Source: CAVVDY01 sp963819645
GTDB taxonomy: Bacteria > Acidobacteriota > Terriglobia > Terriglobales > Acidobacteriaceae
Assembly: GCA_963819645.1 (NCBI GenBank)
Contig: CAWFWZ010000004.1
Span: forward strand, 248,001-312,000
Direction: 5' to 3'
DNA length: 64,000 nt
The notes under the pieces are model-generated. The model saw only the letters and a program-made list of their open reading frames with translations. It made no database searches and was not told the DNA's origin. How positions within the stretch are numbered: the first letter of the stretch is position 1; the number at the start of each line of letters is the position of its first letter. Positions 27,018-36,713 of the stretch are shown piece after piece. The translations under genes and the position numbers were made by a program.

Positions 27018-28457
27018 TCAATATCGCGCCGTAAAGTTCACCGTTTTCGACGTGTACTCATCGAACGTATTCACCACGACGAAGGACGCCACATGGTTCC
27101 CTCGCGACAACGTCACCGTCGCGTTCAATTGGTCTTCCAGGTTCTGCGAAACTTTCTTGCCGTCGATCCACAGTTCCATGCGTTTGGCGACGCCGTTGAA
27201 CGCACTGCCCGACCCCTTGAAGGTAAACGTCTGGCCGACAACCTGGCCGTTAGTCGGCGCGCAGATGTTTAACGCCAAACGTTGGAATGAAGTGTAGGGC
27301 CCCTTCGGTAGCGGACAATTTGTCGCCGCGCTGGTGTTGGTCAGTGCGTCGAGACCGCTGCCCGACTGCATGATCCAGGTATAGGGAATACCCACATCAT
27401 GCCTGGAATCGCCATCCAGGTCGCGAATCAATACGTCATTTTGGAGATCGCCCCAGTAGAGACCCTGATATGGTCCCTGGAAGGTCCCGTCTCCATTGCC
27501 CAGCCCGTAAACAGCGATGGCACCGGTATTAAAGCCTCCTCCGACGACATAGATGTCATCCTTGAAATCGCCGTCGAGGTCGCCGGCGGCAATCGCCTGG
27601 TAAGGGTCTCCAATAGTTTGGGCCAACACCGTTTTCGGTCCAAGCGTAAGTTTCCCATTGGCATATCGCACCGGGTAGAGCCATTCGCTAAAGTTCGGCG
27701 GATTGTATAGTCCCGCCAAAACCACGAGACTCTGCACGCGGTCGTTATAGAAATCGCCCACCGCCATCCATTGCAAGTCGGAGACGGTCTGCACCACCGG
27801 GGCAGCGAATGTGCCATCGCCTTTGCCGAGGTAGAGGGCGATTTGTCCGCCTGAATTCGAGGCGATGATGTCCTGATGTCCATCGGCGTTGAAATCGCCC
27901 GAGACAATTTGCCAGCCGCCATCGCTCAGACTGGAAGCGAGAGTGAAAGTGCCGTCGCCCTTGCCCAGGTACACCTGCGTTCCCGCGTTATCTGAGATCG
28001 CGATGTCGGGCAGGTGATCTCCGTTGAAATCGGCGAGCGTGAGGAAGTGCTGGTTGCCGGGCAACGCAATGTAAGTCCCCAGATGGAAGGTGCCATCGCC
28101 GTTACCCAGAAAGATGTAGAGGCCTCCCGACTCGCCGGATACCGACACTACCGCCAGGTCGAGTTTCCCATCACGATTGAAATCGGCCGCCATGACTTGC
28201 CCAAGGCTCTGCGTGATCGACTGGTTCACGGGATTGGCATAGTTGCCGCCGCCAAGTCCCTTATAAAACGACAACGTTGAGTAGTTGATGGTGACGAAAT
28301 CGAGAATTCCGTCGCCGTCGAAATCTCCAACTGCGATTCCATTGCTGGAGATATCGCCCGAATCGATTGCGATCTGGTTGAAATTGACCTGGCCAAAGCC
28401 GAACGAGGTGGTTGCGAGAGTAAACGCAAATGTCAGAGCAAGCAGGATGCGGGTCAC
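27018..28457 (-). CDS. Secreted FG-GAP/VCBS-repeat protein
   Basis: From the GTG at 28457: a signal peptide (TRILLALTFAFTLATTSFGFG), then about eight FG-GAP repeats of the type VGDFDGDGILDFVTINYS, AADFNRDGKLDLAVVS and LADFNGDHLPDIAISD, each with a DxDGDGxxD-like calcium loop and an ending LGNGDGTF. This is an integrin-alpha-like propeller. The C-terminal ~90 residues form an Ig-like domain (NICAPTNGQVVGQTFTFKGSG, AKRMELWIDGKKV, NHVASFVVVNTFDEYTSKTVNF). The same architecture is found at 36714-38167, so the two are paralogues. It is likely cell-surface or extracellular; the role is unknown. Confidence 0.87.
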   Translation of the reverse strand: MTRILLALTFAFTLATTSFGFGQVNFNQIAIDSGDISSNGIAVGDFDGDGILDFVTINYSTLSFYKGLGGGNYANPVNQSITQSLGQVMAADFNRDGKLDLAVVSVSGESGGLYIFLGNGDGTFHLGTYIALPGNQHFLTLADFNGDHLPDIAISDNAGTQVYLGKGDGTFTLASSLSDGGWQIVSGDFNADGHQDIIASNSGGQIALYLGKGDGTFAAPVVQTVSDLQWMAVGDFYNDRVQSLVVLAGLYNPPNFSEWLYPVRYANGKLTLGPKTVLAQTIGDPYQAIAAGDLDGDFKDDIYVVGGGFNTGAIAVYGLGNGDGTFQGPYQGLYWGDLQNDVLIRDLDGDSRHDVGIPYTWIMQSGSGLDALTNTSAATNCPLPKGPYTSFQRLALNICAPTNGQVVGQTFTFKGSGSAFNGVAKRMELWIDGKKVSQNLEDQLNATVTLSRGNHVASFVVVNTFDEYTSKTVNFTARY

Positions 28458-28572
28458 GATGTGCTCGTTTCCGGGGAACGGGTATAGAGATGGCAACGTG
28501 TGCTGCTCAGTTGTCTGGGGAAGAAGCTGTAATCGCGATGTAACAGTCTGGGATGGCAGGCGCGTTCGAAAC

Positions 28573-30327
28573 CTAGTCCGCCAATGCAGCCTCGGATTTT
28601 TCAGTCTCGCTGGCCGGAAGCAGCACGGTGAAGCGCGCGCCTGGCAGTTCGCGGCCACGCGTGTCGGCATGGATGCTACCGCCGTGACGCTCAACAATCT
28701 GTTTCGATACCCACAAACCGAGTCCGGTGCCTACGTCTCGCTTGGTGGTAAAAAACGGTTCGAAGATTTGCGTGGCATGGCGAGGATCGAGTCCCGGCCC
28801 GTCATCTTCCACGCTGATCTCGATGGCCCGCCCCCCGTCCACGCAGGCGACTTCGAGGCAGAGGCTGCCTCCCATCGCAGACGCGTCGATTGCATTGGAG
28901 ACAAGGTTCGAGATCAGTTGCCGTAACTCGCCAGTCCTGCCCGACACTTCGCACTGTTGCAGCCGCTTTTGAACGCGAATTTTCTTGCCCTTCAGTTTGT
29001 TGTCGAAAAGTTTGAGAACGCTCTCCACCAACTCTGAAATTTCCACCGCATCCAGAGTGCCCGACTCTCGATAAAAGCCAAGCGTCTGCCGCGTAATGTG
29101 CGATACGCGTTCCAGTTCTTGTTCGGCAAACTTCAAGTGGCCCACCGCCTCTTGCGGTACGCCCGGCGTGGCCTTCGCCAGGTAAACCAGATTGCCCACT
29201 GCCTCCAGAGGATTGTTGATCTCGTGGGCCACCGTCGCAGCCAACCGGGCAGCCGCTGCAAGCTTCTCCGTCTTGCGCAGGATCTCCTGGGCATTCCGAT
29301 CTTTGGAAGCGTCGCGAAACACCAGCACTACGCCGACCAACCGGTTCATGTCATCGCGAATCGGCGCCGCGCTGTCCTCGATCGGAATCGTCGTTCCATC
29401 GGGACGCATCAGCACGGTGTGGTTTGCCATGCCCACAATCTCACCCTTCTTCATGACGATGGCTACCGGATTGTCGACGGGCTTCTGCGTGGTCTCATTA
29501 AACAAGGGCAGCACGCTTTGTACTTCGCGCCCTCTGGATTGCGCCAAAGTTACGCCTGCAAGCTGCTCGGCAACCGGGTTGATAAACGTCACCCGGCCCT
29601 TTTCGTCGGTAGCAATCACGCCGTCACCAATGCTGGTGAGAGTTGTCCTGAACCACTCTTCGCGCTGGCGAATCTGTTCGCCATGTTTTTCTCGCAAACG
29701 GATTTCGCGCAGGATGTAAAACGCGAGAAACCCGAGTCCCAGGGCGGCGACCAGCGTGGTCGCGTAAATGCCCGCCGCAGTTCGCCGGGTACTGCTGATG
29801 TAGGCTTGGGTTCGCTGGCCTTGCAGGGAAATTTCTTCGTGCTGCATCTCGCCGAGCAGGCTGCGCAGCTTCTGCATGGTGTAGAAGCCGGCATCCGTGT
29901 CCACCAGCGCCTTCGCGCCCTGCGCATCTCCGGCACGATAAAGCTTCAGGGTTTCCGCAAGCTCGTTCAGCTTCTGTTGAGCCAGCCCGTGCAACTGGTC
30001 TATGCGCGCCTTCTGCGCGGGATTATCTGCCGTCAGTTGGGCTAAGCGGACGATGTGCGACTCGACTTCGCCTTTGGCTTCGTTGTAGGGCGCCAGATAT
30101 TGTTCGTCGTTGGTGTAGAGAAACCCACGCTGGCCACTCTCGGCCTGGGTGAGTAGCGACTCGATTTGCGTGAGATCCAGCAGGACCTCCTGGGTGTGCA
30201 GAACCCAGTCGTGCGCCTCGATCTGAGTGTCAACCTGATGGCGCATCACCACGGCGTTGATGGCAAGAACCATCAACAAAGCCAGGAAACCGATAACGAC
30301 GCTAAAGCGCTTGACCGAGTTCTTCAT
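28573..30327 (-). CDS. Membrane sensor histidine kinase with CHASE3 and PAS domains
   Basis: An approximately 584-aa kinase starting MKNSVKRFSVVIGFLALLMVLAINAVV (TM1). A CHASE3-type extracytoplasmic helical domain follows (LLTQAESGQRGFLYTNDEQYLAPYN), then TM2 (IYATTLVAALGLGFLAFYIL) and a PAS domain (REEWFRTTLTSIGDGVIATDEKGRVTFINPVAE). The HisKA helix has the phospho-acceptor His in ATVAHEINNPLEAVGNL. The HATPase domain has SNLVSNAIDA (N box), VEDDGPGLD (G1) and GTGLGLWVSKQIV (G2). No response regulator is adjacent, so it is an orphan kinase here. An upstream in-frame start at 30402 adds 25 residues. Confidence 0.92.
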   Translation of the reverse strand: MKNSVKRFSVVIGFLALLMVLAINAVVMRHQVDTQIEAHDWVLHTQEVLLDLTQIESLLTQAESGQRGFLYTNDEQYLAPYNEAKGEVESHIVRLAQLTADNPAQKARIDQLHGLAQQKLNELAETLKLYRAGDAQGAKALVDTDAGFYTMQKLRSLLGEMQHEEISLQGQRTQAYISSTRRTAAGIYATTLVAALGLGFLAFYILREIRLREKHGEQIRQREEWFRTTLTSIGDGVIATDEKGRVTFINPVAEQLAGVTLAQSRGREVQSVLPLFNETTQKPVDNPVAIVMKKGEIVGMANHTVLMRPDGTTIPIEDSAAPIRDDMNRLVGVVLVFRDASKDRNAQEILRKTEKLAAAARLAATVAHEINNPLEAVGNLVYLAKATPGVPQEAVGHLKFAEQELERVSHITRQTLGFYRESGTLDAVEISELVESVLKLFDNKLKGKKIRVQKRLQQCEVSGRTGELRQLISNLVSNAIDASAMGGSLCLEVACVDGGRAIEISVEDDGPGLDPRHATQIFEPFFTTKRDVGTGLGLWVSKQIVERHGGSIHADTRGRELPGARFTVLLPASETEKSEAALAD

Positions 30328-30513
30328 CCAGACGGGCCCCGGGGTACAAGTGATTTTATCGAAGTTCGCTCTTCCGCGAGCGGCCAATTCGCGCCCGGAC
30401 ACTAGCCTGCCACGATGGCTTTCCTCGTGAGAAAATCAAAGTAGTAGGGCGGATCAGCCGGACTCGCGTTAAATTAAGCCTCCCACAACCTACGGACCAG
30501 GTATTTATAACCA

Positions 30514-31876
30514 ATGTTTGAGAATCTAACCGACAAACTGCAGCGCGCATTCAAGAACCTGCGCGGACAAGGCACCCTTACCGAAGAGAACATCGGCGAA
30601 GCGCTGAAAGAAATTCGCATGGCGCTGCTCGAGGCCGACGTCAACTTCAAGGTCGTCAAGGAACTGGTCGACCACATCCGCGAGAAGGCGCTGGGCCAGG
30701 AAGTGCATGACCGCGCTGTCGCCCGCCGAGCAGGTGGTCAAGATCGTTCGCGACGAGCTGGTCAACATCCTGGGCAAAGACACGGCGAAGATGAAGTTCG
30801 CCTCGCAGCCGCCGACCGTCGTGCTGATGGCGGGCCTGCAGGGTTCCGGCAAGACGACGACCTCGGGCAAGCTGGCGCACTGGCTGAAGCAAGGCGGACA
30901 TCGCCCCATGCTGGTGTCGGTCGACGTCTATCGTCCGGCCGCGCGCGAGCAGTTGAAGGTGGTTGCCAAGGCGATCAATGCGCAGCTCTATCGACGGGCG
31001 AGGTCGACAGAGGCGAACACCGCGACCGTCGAGCGCCTGGTGAAGGAAGCCCGGCGCGAGGCCATCAACAACGCCTGCGACGTGCTCATCGTCGATACCG
31101 CCGGCCGTCTGCACATCGACGAGCAGCTCATGGAAGAGATGCAGTCGCTGAAGAAGCTGCTCAACCCGCAGGAAATTCTGTTCGTCGCCGACTCCATGAC
31201 CGGACAGGACGCGGTGCGCTCGGCCGACGAGTTCCACAAGAAGCTGACGCTCACCGGCGTGGTGCTGACCAAGATGGACGGCGATGCACGCGGCGGCGCG
31301 GCGCTCTCGATTCGCAACGTCACCGGCCAGCCGATCAAGTTCATCGGCATGGGCGAAAAGTACGACGCGCTGGAGCCGTTCCATCCCGACCGCATCGTGG
31401 GACGCATTCTCGGCATGGGCGACATCCTGTCGCTGATCGAGAAGGCCGAGTCCAAGCTCGACAAGAAGAAGTCGGAAGAGTTCGCCAAGAAGGCGCTCAG
31501 CCACGAAGGCTTCTCGCTGGAAGACTTCCGCGATCAGCTGCGCCAGGTGAAGAAGCTGGGATCGATTTCGAGCATCATGAGCCACCTGCCGAAGATCGGG
31601 CCGTTCGCCAACATGCAGCAGGCCGCCGACAAGGTCGACGAGAAAGAGATCAACCGCGTCGAGGCGATCATCAACTCCATGACGCCGTACGAGCGCGAGC
31701 ACCACGAGCTGATCAACGGCAGCCGCCGCAAGCGTATCGCGCGCGGCTCGGGCACCACCGTGCAGGAAGTCAATCAGTTGCTGAAGCAGTACGCGCAGAT
31801 GCGCAAGATGTTCAAGAGCATGGGCAAACCGAGCTTCGCGCGGCGTCTGGCCGGAATGAAGATGCCGGGGATGTAG
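30514..31876 (+). CDS. ffh: Signal recognition particle protein Ffh (frameshifted)
   Basis: Ffh binds signal peptides and 4.5S RNA for co-translational membrane targeting. The N domain MFENLTDKLQRAFKNL...ADVNFKVVKELVDHIREKALGQEV is in one frame and the G domain from MTALSPAEQVVKIVRDEL in the next; one extra C after the GTG codon at about 30705 explains it. The G domain shows MAGLQGSGKTTTSGKLA (P-loop), VDVYRPAAREQL, IVDTAGRLHID (DTAGR) and TKMDGDARGGAALS (TKxD). The Met-rich M domain ends GTTVQEVNQLLKQYAQMRKMFKSMG. Residues LYRRARSTE near 31000 look out of register, perhaps two compensating indels. The gene is essential in bacteria, so the break is probably not real. Confidence 0.93.
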
Positions 31877-32238
31877 AAGCAAGTTGTCAGTTGTCGGTGG
31901 TCAGGAAGAAGTGGATGGTGGGTAGTGGACAGCGGGCAGACGCTTGCTATCGGCCGTCAGCTCTCAGTTGCGCCAAGAAAAATTGATTTGTCATCCTGAG
32001 CGAAGCGAAGGACCTGCTTTCGATCGACGCGCCGTCTAGCCGCGGCCTGAGCACAGCCCTGAGAGAGGCCGGAGGGCTCTGGTTCCTGCCAGCCCAGCGA
32101 AACTGCGGGTTCCTCGGCTGCGCTCGGAATGACACTTGGATTTGAGTCGCCTCACTCATAGCTAGTGGCTAGCTGCCCACTTCTTTCCGACAACCGACAA
32201 CTGACAACCGACAACTGCTCTTGTAAGCTAAAACCGTA
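31877..32238. repeat. Repeat-filled gap with a family A palindrome
   Basis: A GTTGTCAGTTGTCGGT run (31883-31900) and a CGACAACTGACAACC run (32191-32216) flank an imperfect palindrome from about 31987 (TTTGTCATCCTGAGCGAAGC) to 32134 (GCTGCGCTCGGAATGACA), about 148 bp. No gene is seen between ffh and the PBP gene. Confidence 0.7.
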
Positions 32239-34439
32239 GTGGAATCTCCTCAGCGGCTTGTCGGCAACGTCGTTTTCGTTCTTCTCCTGGTCGTGACTGC
32301 GGCAGCGGGAGCGGCTTGCGGTTTGCTGCTCATCTACTCCAGCGACCTGCCGCAGGTGACAGCCCTGGAGCAGTTCCGGCCCAGCACCATCACCCAGCTC
32401 TACGACGATCAGGACCGCGTCATCGGCCAGTTTGCGTTGCAGCGCCGCGTCATCGACAAGTACGAGGACTTTCCCAAGGTGCTGCGCGACGCCCTCATCT
32501 CCACCGAGGACAAGGATTTCGAGCGGCACTGGGGCGTCGATCCCTGGCGCGTCGCCGGAGCGGCCTATCGCGACCTCACCTCCGACAGCCGCGCCCAGGG
32601 CGCATCGACGCTGACCATGCAGCTGGCGCGCAACCTGTTTCTTTCGCCCGACCGCAATTTCCGCCGCAAGATTCAGGAGGTCATGCTCTCGATCCAGATC
32701 GAGCGGCGCTTCACCAAGCCGCAGATCTTCACCCTGTACGCCAACCAGATCTATCTCGGCCACGGCGTCTACGGATTCGAAGCGGGCGCGAATTATTACT
32801 TCAGCAAACGTGCAAAAGACCTGACGCTGGAAGAAGCCGCGCGTGCTTGCGGGTCTGCCCAAGGCGCCCAACGCGTATTCGCCGATCAACAATCCTGAGC
32901 GGTCGCTGCGCCGGCGCAATCTGGTGATCAACGCCATGCTCGAGGACGGCAAGATCACCGCCGAGGAAGCCGAGCGCGCGAAGAACTCTCCCCTGGTGGT
33001 GCACGTTCAGAGCGACAACAACAACATCGCTCCCTATTTTGTGGAAGAGATTCGGCAGTATCTGGAAAAGAAGTACGGTACCGACGAGGTTCACGAAGGC
33101 GGACTGCGGGTGTACACGTCGCTGAACCTGGAGATGCAGCGCGCCGCTCAGCAAGCCGTATACGACGGGCTGTCTGCCTATGAGCGCCGGCATGGGTGGA
33201 AGGGCAATTTGCTGAACGTGGTCGCTAACGGCGAGACGCTGGCGAGCTATCGTCACATCGACTGGGACAGCGAGATTCGTGCCGGGCAGCTACGTGCATG
33301 CGCTGGTCACCGAGGTCGCGCCCCAGTTCGCGATCGTGAAATTCGCCGGATACCAGGCGCAGCTGGGCCCAGCCGAGATCAAGTGGACGCGTTATCCCTC
33401 TCCGCGGGACTTCTTAACTCGCGGCGACATTGTCCTGGTGAAGGTCGAGGAACTGAACGGAGCGCAGAGTCGCGTCGCGCTGGAACAGGAGTCGGGAGTG
33501 CAGGGCGCGCTGCTGGCGCTCGACAATTCAAGCGGCGACATCAAGGCGATGGTGGGCGGACGCGACTTCGAGCAATCGAAGTTCAATCGCGCGACCCAGG
33601 CCTTGCGGCAGGTCGGCTCGTCGTTTAAGCCCTACATCTATACCGCTGCGATCGATGAGGGCATGACGCCTGACGACACCGTGCTGGACGCGCCGATCAG
33701 CTTCCCCAGCGGTCAAGGGGTGTACACGCCGCACAACTACGATGGCAAGTTCGAAGGCGTCATCACCTTTCGCCACGCACTGGCAGAGTCGCGCAACATC
33801 CCGGCGCTGAAGGTGACGGAGCGCGTAGGCGGCATTCGCACCGTGATCGACTACGCGCGCAAGTTCGGCATTACGTCGCCGATGCCGGCCTATCTGCCGG
33901 TCGCGCTGGGAGCCGCGGACATCACGTTGATCGAGCAGACCGCCGCGTTCACCACGTTTCCAGACGATGGAGTGCGGGTTGTGCCGCGTTACATCCGCAA
34001 GGTCACCGACTACGACGGTCGCGTGCTGGAAGAAAACTATCCTGACGTGAAAGAGGTCGTCAGCCCGCGCACGGCGCGCATCATGGTCAGCATGTTGCGT
34101 GAAGTAGTGCAGCACGGAACCGGCTACCAGGCCAGCAAGCTGAACCATCCGCTGGGCGGCAAGACCGGTACTACCAACGATTTCACCGACGCCTGGTTTG
34201 TCGGCTTCTCTCCTTCGATTACCTGCGGCGTCTGGGTGGGCTTTGACGAGAAGAAGACGCTGGGCAACAAGGAAACCGGCGCCCAGGCCGCGCTGCCCAT
34301 CTGGATGGACTTCATGCGGGTTGCTCTGCAAGGGCGCGAGTCGGAGGACTTCGCAGCGCCTCCGCCAACCACGCCCAGCGCGCTGGCGCAGAAGGTCGAT
34401 ACCGCCGCGCACGAGCCCACCGATTCGGAGTCGCACTGA
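32239..34439 (+). CDS. mrcA: Penicillin-binding protein 1A, bifunctional class A (two frameshifts)
   Basis: A peptidoglycan glycosyltransferase/transpeptidase anchored by one TM helix (NVVFVLLLVVTAAAGAACGLLLIY). The GT51 domain shows ISTEDKDFERHWGVD (catalytic Glu) and QGASTLTMQLARN. The transpeptidase domain shows GSSFKP (SxxK nucleophile), ESRN (SxN) and GGKTGTTND (KTG). Frame changes occur near 32848 (before LAGLPKAPNAYSP) and near 33278 (before VPGSYVHALVTEV). The joined protein of about 733 aa is normal for the class. The GTG start at 32239 is chosen because it precedes the short basic N-terminus and TM. The stop overlaps the next start by one base, so it is co-translated with the PASTA gene. 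Confidence 0.93.
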
Positions 34440-35164
34440 TGCGAAAGTTCTTAACATTCGTTCTGCGACTGATGATCCTGGTGATCGTGTTTCTGGTATC
34501 GGCGCTGGTGGCCATGCGGTTTGCGATTCATGGCCGGCAGGTGGCGGTTCCAAAACTGGTCGGGATGGCGCCCATGCAAGCGCAGAAGCTGCTCGAATCC
34601 AAGGGACTATTGCTCGACGACTCCGACCGCTTCTACAGCGCCGACGTTCCAGAAGGACGCATCATGTCGCAGGTTCCGGCAGCGGGGGAGCAGGTTCGCA
34701 GCGGCTGGCGCGTGCGCGTCGCCGAGAGCATGGGACCGCAGCGCGTGGTCATCCCCGATCTAGTCGGAGAGAGCGAGCGCGCGGCGGAAATAAATATCCG
34801 GCGCCGTGGATTGGAAATGGGTACGGCAGCGACCGCGGCAATCGGAGGAGAAACTCCGCCTGACGAGATTGCGGCCCAGAGCCCTCCGGCGAACGCGACG
34901 AATGTTTCGTCGCCCAAGGTGAGCATCCTGGTCGCATCGCCCGAAGACCGGAAGTCGTTCGTCATGCCGGATTTGCGTGGACGAGGCGAAGATGAGGTCA
35001 TCAACACGATTGTCGCGGCGGGCCTCAAGGTCGGCAGAATCTCCAGTCAAGCAGGCGCCGGTGAATTGGGGTCCTCCAGCGGCCGCCGCGTGACCCGGAC
35101 CATTCCCGCAGCCGGACAGCGCATTTATGAGGGCCAAAGCATCAATCTGGAGGTCACCCAGTAG
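34439..35164 (+). CDS. Membrane-anchored PASTA-domain protein
   Basis: A 241-aa protein with one N-terminal TM helix (FVLRLMILVIVFLVSALVAMRFA) followed by three PASTA repeats: VAVPKLVGMAPMQAQKLLESKGL, VVIPDLVGESERAAEINIRRRGL and FVMPDLRGRGEDEVINTIVAAGL. PASTA domains bind muropeptides or beta-lactam-like ligands. There is no kinase domain, so this is not a PknB-type receptor; translational coupling (TGATG) to PBP1A suggests it assists or regulates that synthase, perhaps as the detached PASTA tail found fused to PBPs in other bacteria. Confidence 0.9.
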   Translation: MRKFLTFVLRLMILVIVFLVSALVAMRFAIHGRQVAVPKLVGMAPMQAQKLLESKGLLLDDSDRFYSADVPEGRIMSQVPAAGEQVRSGWRVRVAESMGPQRVVIPDLVGESERAAEINIRRRGLEMGTAATAAIGGETPPDEIAAQSPPANATNVSSPKVSILVASPEDRKSFVMPDLRGRGEDEVINTIVAAGLKVGRISSQAGAGELGSSSGRRVTRTIPAAGQRIYEGQSINLEVTQ

Positions 35165-35331
35165 CGTCGCAATCGAAGTAGCCAACGAGAGTTCCAGCAG
35201 CATTTAACATTCCCGGAGCATGCAAGTTTTCGCTGCTGGCAAGGCTTGAAGATGCGGTTTACAATCAGTTGAACAGCCCAGGACACCCCCAGGATTTCGG
35301 GCGCCATAGCTTTACCCAGATTAGGATGTTG

Positions 35332-36525
35332 ATGAAACCTGTATTCTCCCTCGCCCTTATATTGGCCGCCGCGCCGGTCGTCGCTCAGCAGCCCACATCG
35401 CAATCTCAGGCATTGTCGCCGAACCAGCAGGTTGCCAAGCAACAGGTCCCGCAGGCGCAAGCCCAGAGCGCGCAACCGCAAGGAAGCGTCGTGGAGGAGA
35501 TTGTTGCGCGCGTGAACAACAGCATCGTCACCCGCGCCGACCTGCAGCGCAGCAAGGACCAATGGCAGGAAGACGTTAGCAAGGCTAAGTCGGAGAACGT
35601 GGAAGCTCCGAAAGAGCAGGACCTGCTGCGCGACTTGATCGACCAGCAGCTGCTGCTGCAGAAGGCTACGGAGCTGGGAGTCAGCGCCGACACCGACGTG
35701 GTTAAGCGCCTCGACCAGATACGCCAGCAGATGCATGCTGACTCGATGGAAGACCTGGAAAAGGCGGCGCAGGCGCAGGGTGTCTCCTGGGAAGACTTCA
35801 AACAGAACCTGAAGAACGGGATCATTACGCAGAAGGTCATCCAGCAGGAAGTGGGCGGCCACATCATCATCACGCAGCAGGAGATCCAGCAATACTACGA
35901 CCAGCATAAGGCGGAGATGGAGCGCCCCGAACAGGTGCGATTGAGCGAGATACTGGTTTCCACGCAAAAGGCCGCGGTGAAGACCGAGAACGGCAAAACT
36001 GCGCTGCCCGAGATGCCGGATGCGCAAGTGGTCGCCGATGCACAAAAGAAGGCCGACTCGATTTACCAGCAGCTGCAAAAAGGCGGGAATTTTGCCGACC
36101 TGGCGAAAGCGGACTCCGACGGTCCGACTTCGCAGGCAGGTGGCGACCTGGAGTACTTCAAGCGGGGAACGCTGTCGAAGGAACTCGAGGACAAAGTGTT
36201 CGCTCTGAAAGCAGGCGAGTACTCGCAGCCGATCCGCACCAATCAAGGCTGGGTGATTCTGAAGGTGACGGAACACCAGGCGGCCGGCGTTCCGCCCGAG
36301 AAAGATGTCGAGCTGGCAATCCAGGAGCGTCTGTACATGCAGGCCATGCAACCGGCGTTGCGTGACTATCTCACCAAGCTGCGCGAGGACGCCTACATCG
36401 ACATCAAGCCAGGCTTTGTGGATACCGGAGCCAGTCCCAACGAAACCAAGCCGATTTACACCACCGCAGAAGCGAGCCCCAACGCCAAGCCTGCCAAGAA
36501 GAAAAAGAAGCTAGGACTGTTCTAG
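35332..36525 (+). CDS. SurA-like periplasmic peptidyl-prolyl isomerase/chaperone
   Basis: A signal peptide (MKPVFSLALILAAAPVVAQ), then a Gln-rich linker, an N-terminal SurA-type chaperone region (VEEIVARVNNSIVTRADLQRS...LLRDLIDQQLLLQKATELGV...EDFKQNLKNGIITQKVIQQEV) and a parvulin-type PpiC domain (VRLSEILVST...AQKKADSIYQQLQKGGNFADLAKADSDGPTSQAGGDLEYFKRG...FALKAGEYSQPIRTNQGWVILKV). The C-terminus is lysine-rich (AKPAKKKKKLGLF). It helps fold outer-membrane proteins. ATGs at 35326 and 35332 are both possible; AGGA lies better for 35332. It ends at a strong terminator. Confidence 0.9.
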   Translation: MKPVFSLALILAAAPVVAQQPTSQSQALSPNQQVAKQQVPQAQAQSAQPQGSVVEEIVARVNNSIVTRADLQRSKDQWQEDVSKAKSENVEAPKEQDLLRDLIDQQLLLQKATELGVSADTDVVKRLDQIRQQMHADSMEDLEKAAQAQGVSWEDFKQNLKNGIITQKVIQQEVGGHIIITQQEIQQYYDQHKAEMERPEQVRLSEILVSTQKAAVKTENGKTALPEMPDAQVVADAQKKADSIYQQLQKGGNFADLAKADSDGPTSQAGGDLEYFKRGTLSKELEDKVFALKAGEYSQPIRTNQGWVILKVTEHQAAGVPPEKDVELAIQERLYMQAMQPALRDYLTKLREDAYIDIKPGFVDTGASPNETKPIYTTAEASPNAKPAKKKKKLGLF

Positions 36526-36549
36526 AAATTTCAGCTCTGGATGTGAGAG

Positions 36550-36580
36550 CGGCGCGCCGAAAGCGCGCCGTTTTCGTTTG
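36550..36580 (+). terminator. Intrinsic terminator after the SurA-like gene
   Basis: CGGCGCGC-CGAAA-GCGCGCCG is a perfect 8-bp stem with a 5-base loop followed by TTTTCGTTT, 25 bp after the stop codon. Confidence 0.88.
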
Positions 36581-36713
36581 CCCCGCTATTGCAAGTCAAT
36601 AAATTTTTCGCCAGCCTCAGGGCCAAGGCAACCGGCCGGCTCCGACGAGGACAACCCGCAGCAGCACGGAATCCTCCCATCAGCAAAACCTTTGTTCCCC
36701 CTGAGGTGAATTT

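Noticed and set aside
30700..30712. Programmed ribosomal frameshifting in ffh
   Set aside because: There is no slippery heptamer or downstream structure at the site, and similar one-base breaks occur in many unrelated genes, so sequence error is more likely.
30656..31882. A 408-codon open frame antisense to ffh
   Set aside because: It is a GC-rich antisense shadow. Ffh motifs on the plus strand account for the DNA.
35125..36351. A 408-codon open frame antisense to the SurA-like gene
   Set aside because: The leucine/arginine-rich translation is typical of antisense to a Gln-rich gene. The plus-strand gene has signal peptide, PpiC domain, ribosome site and terminator.
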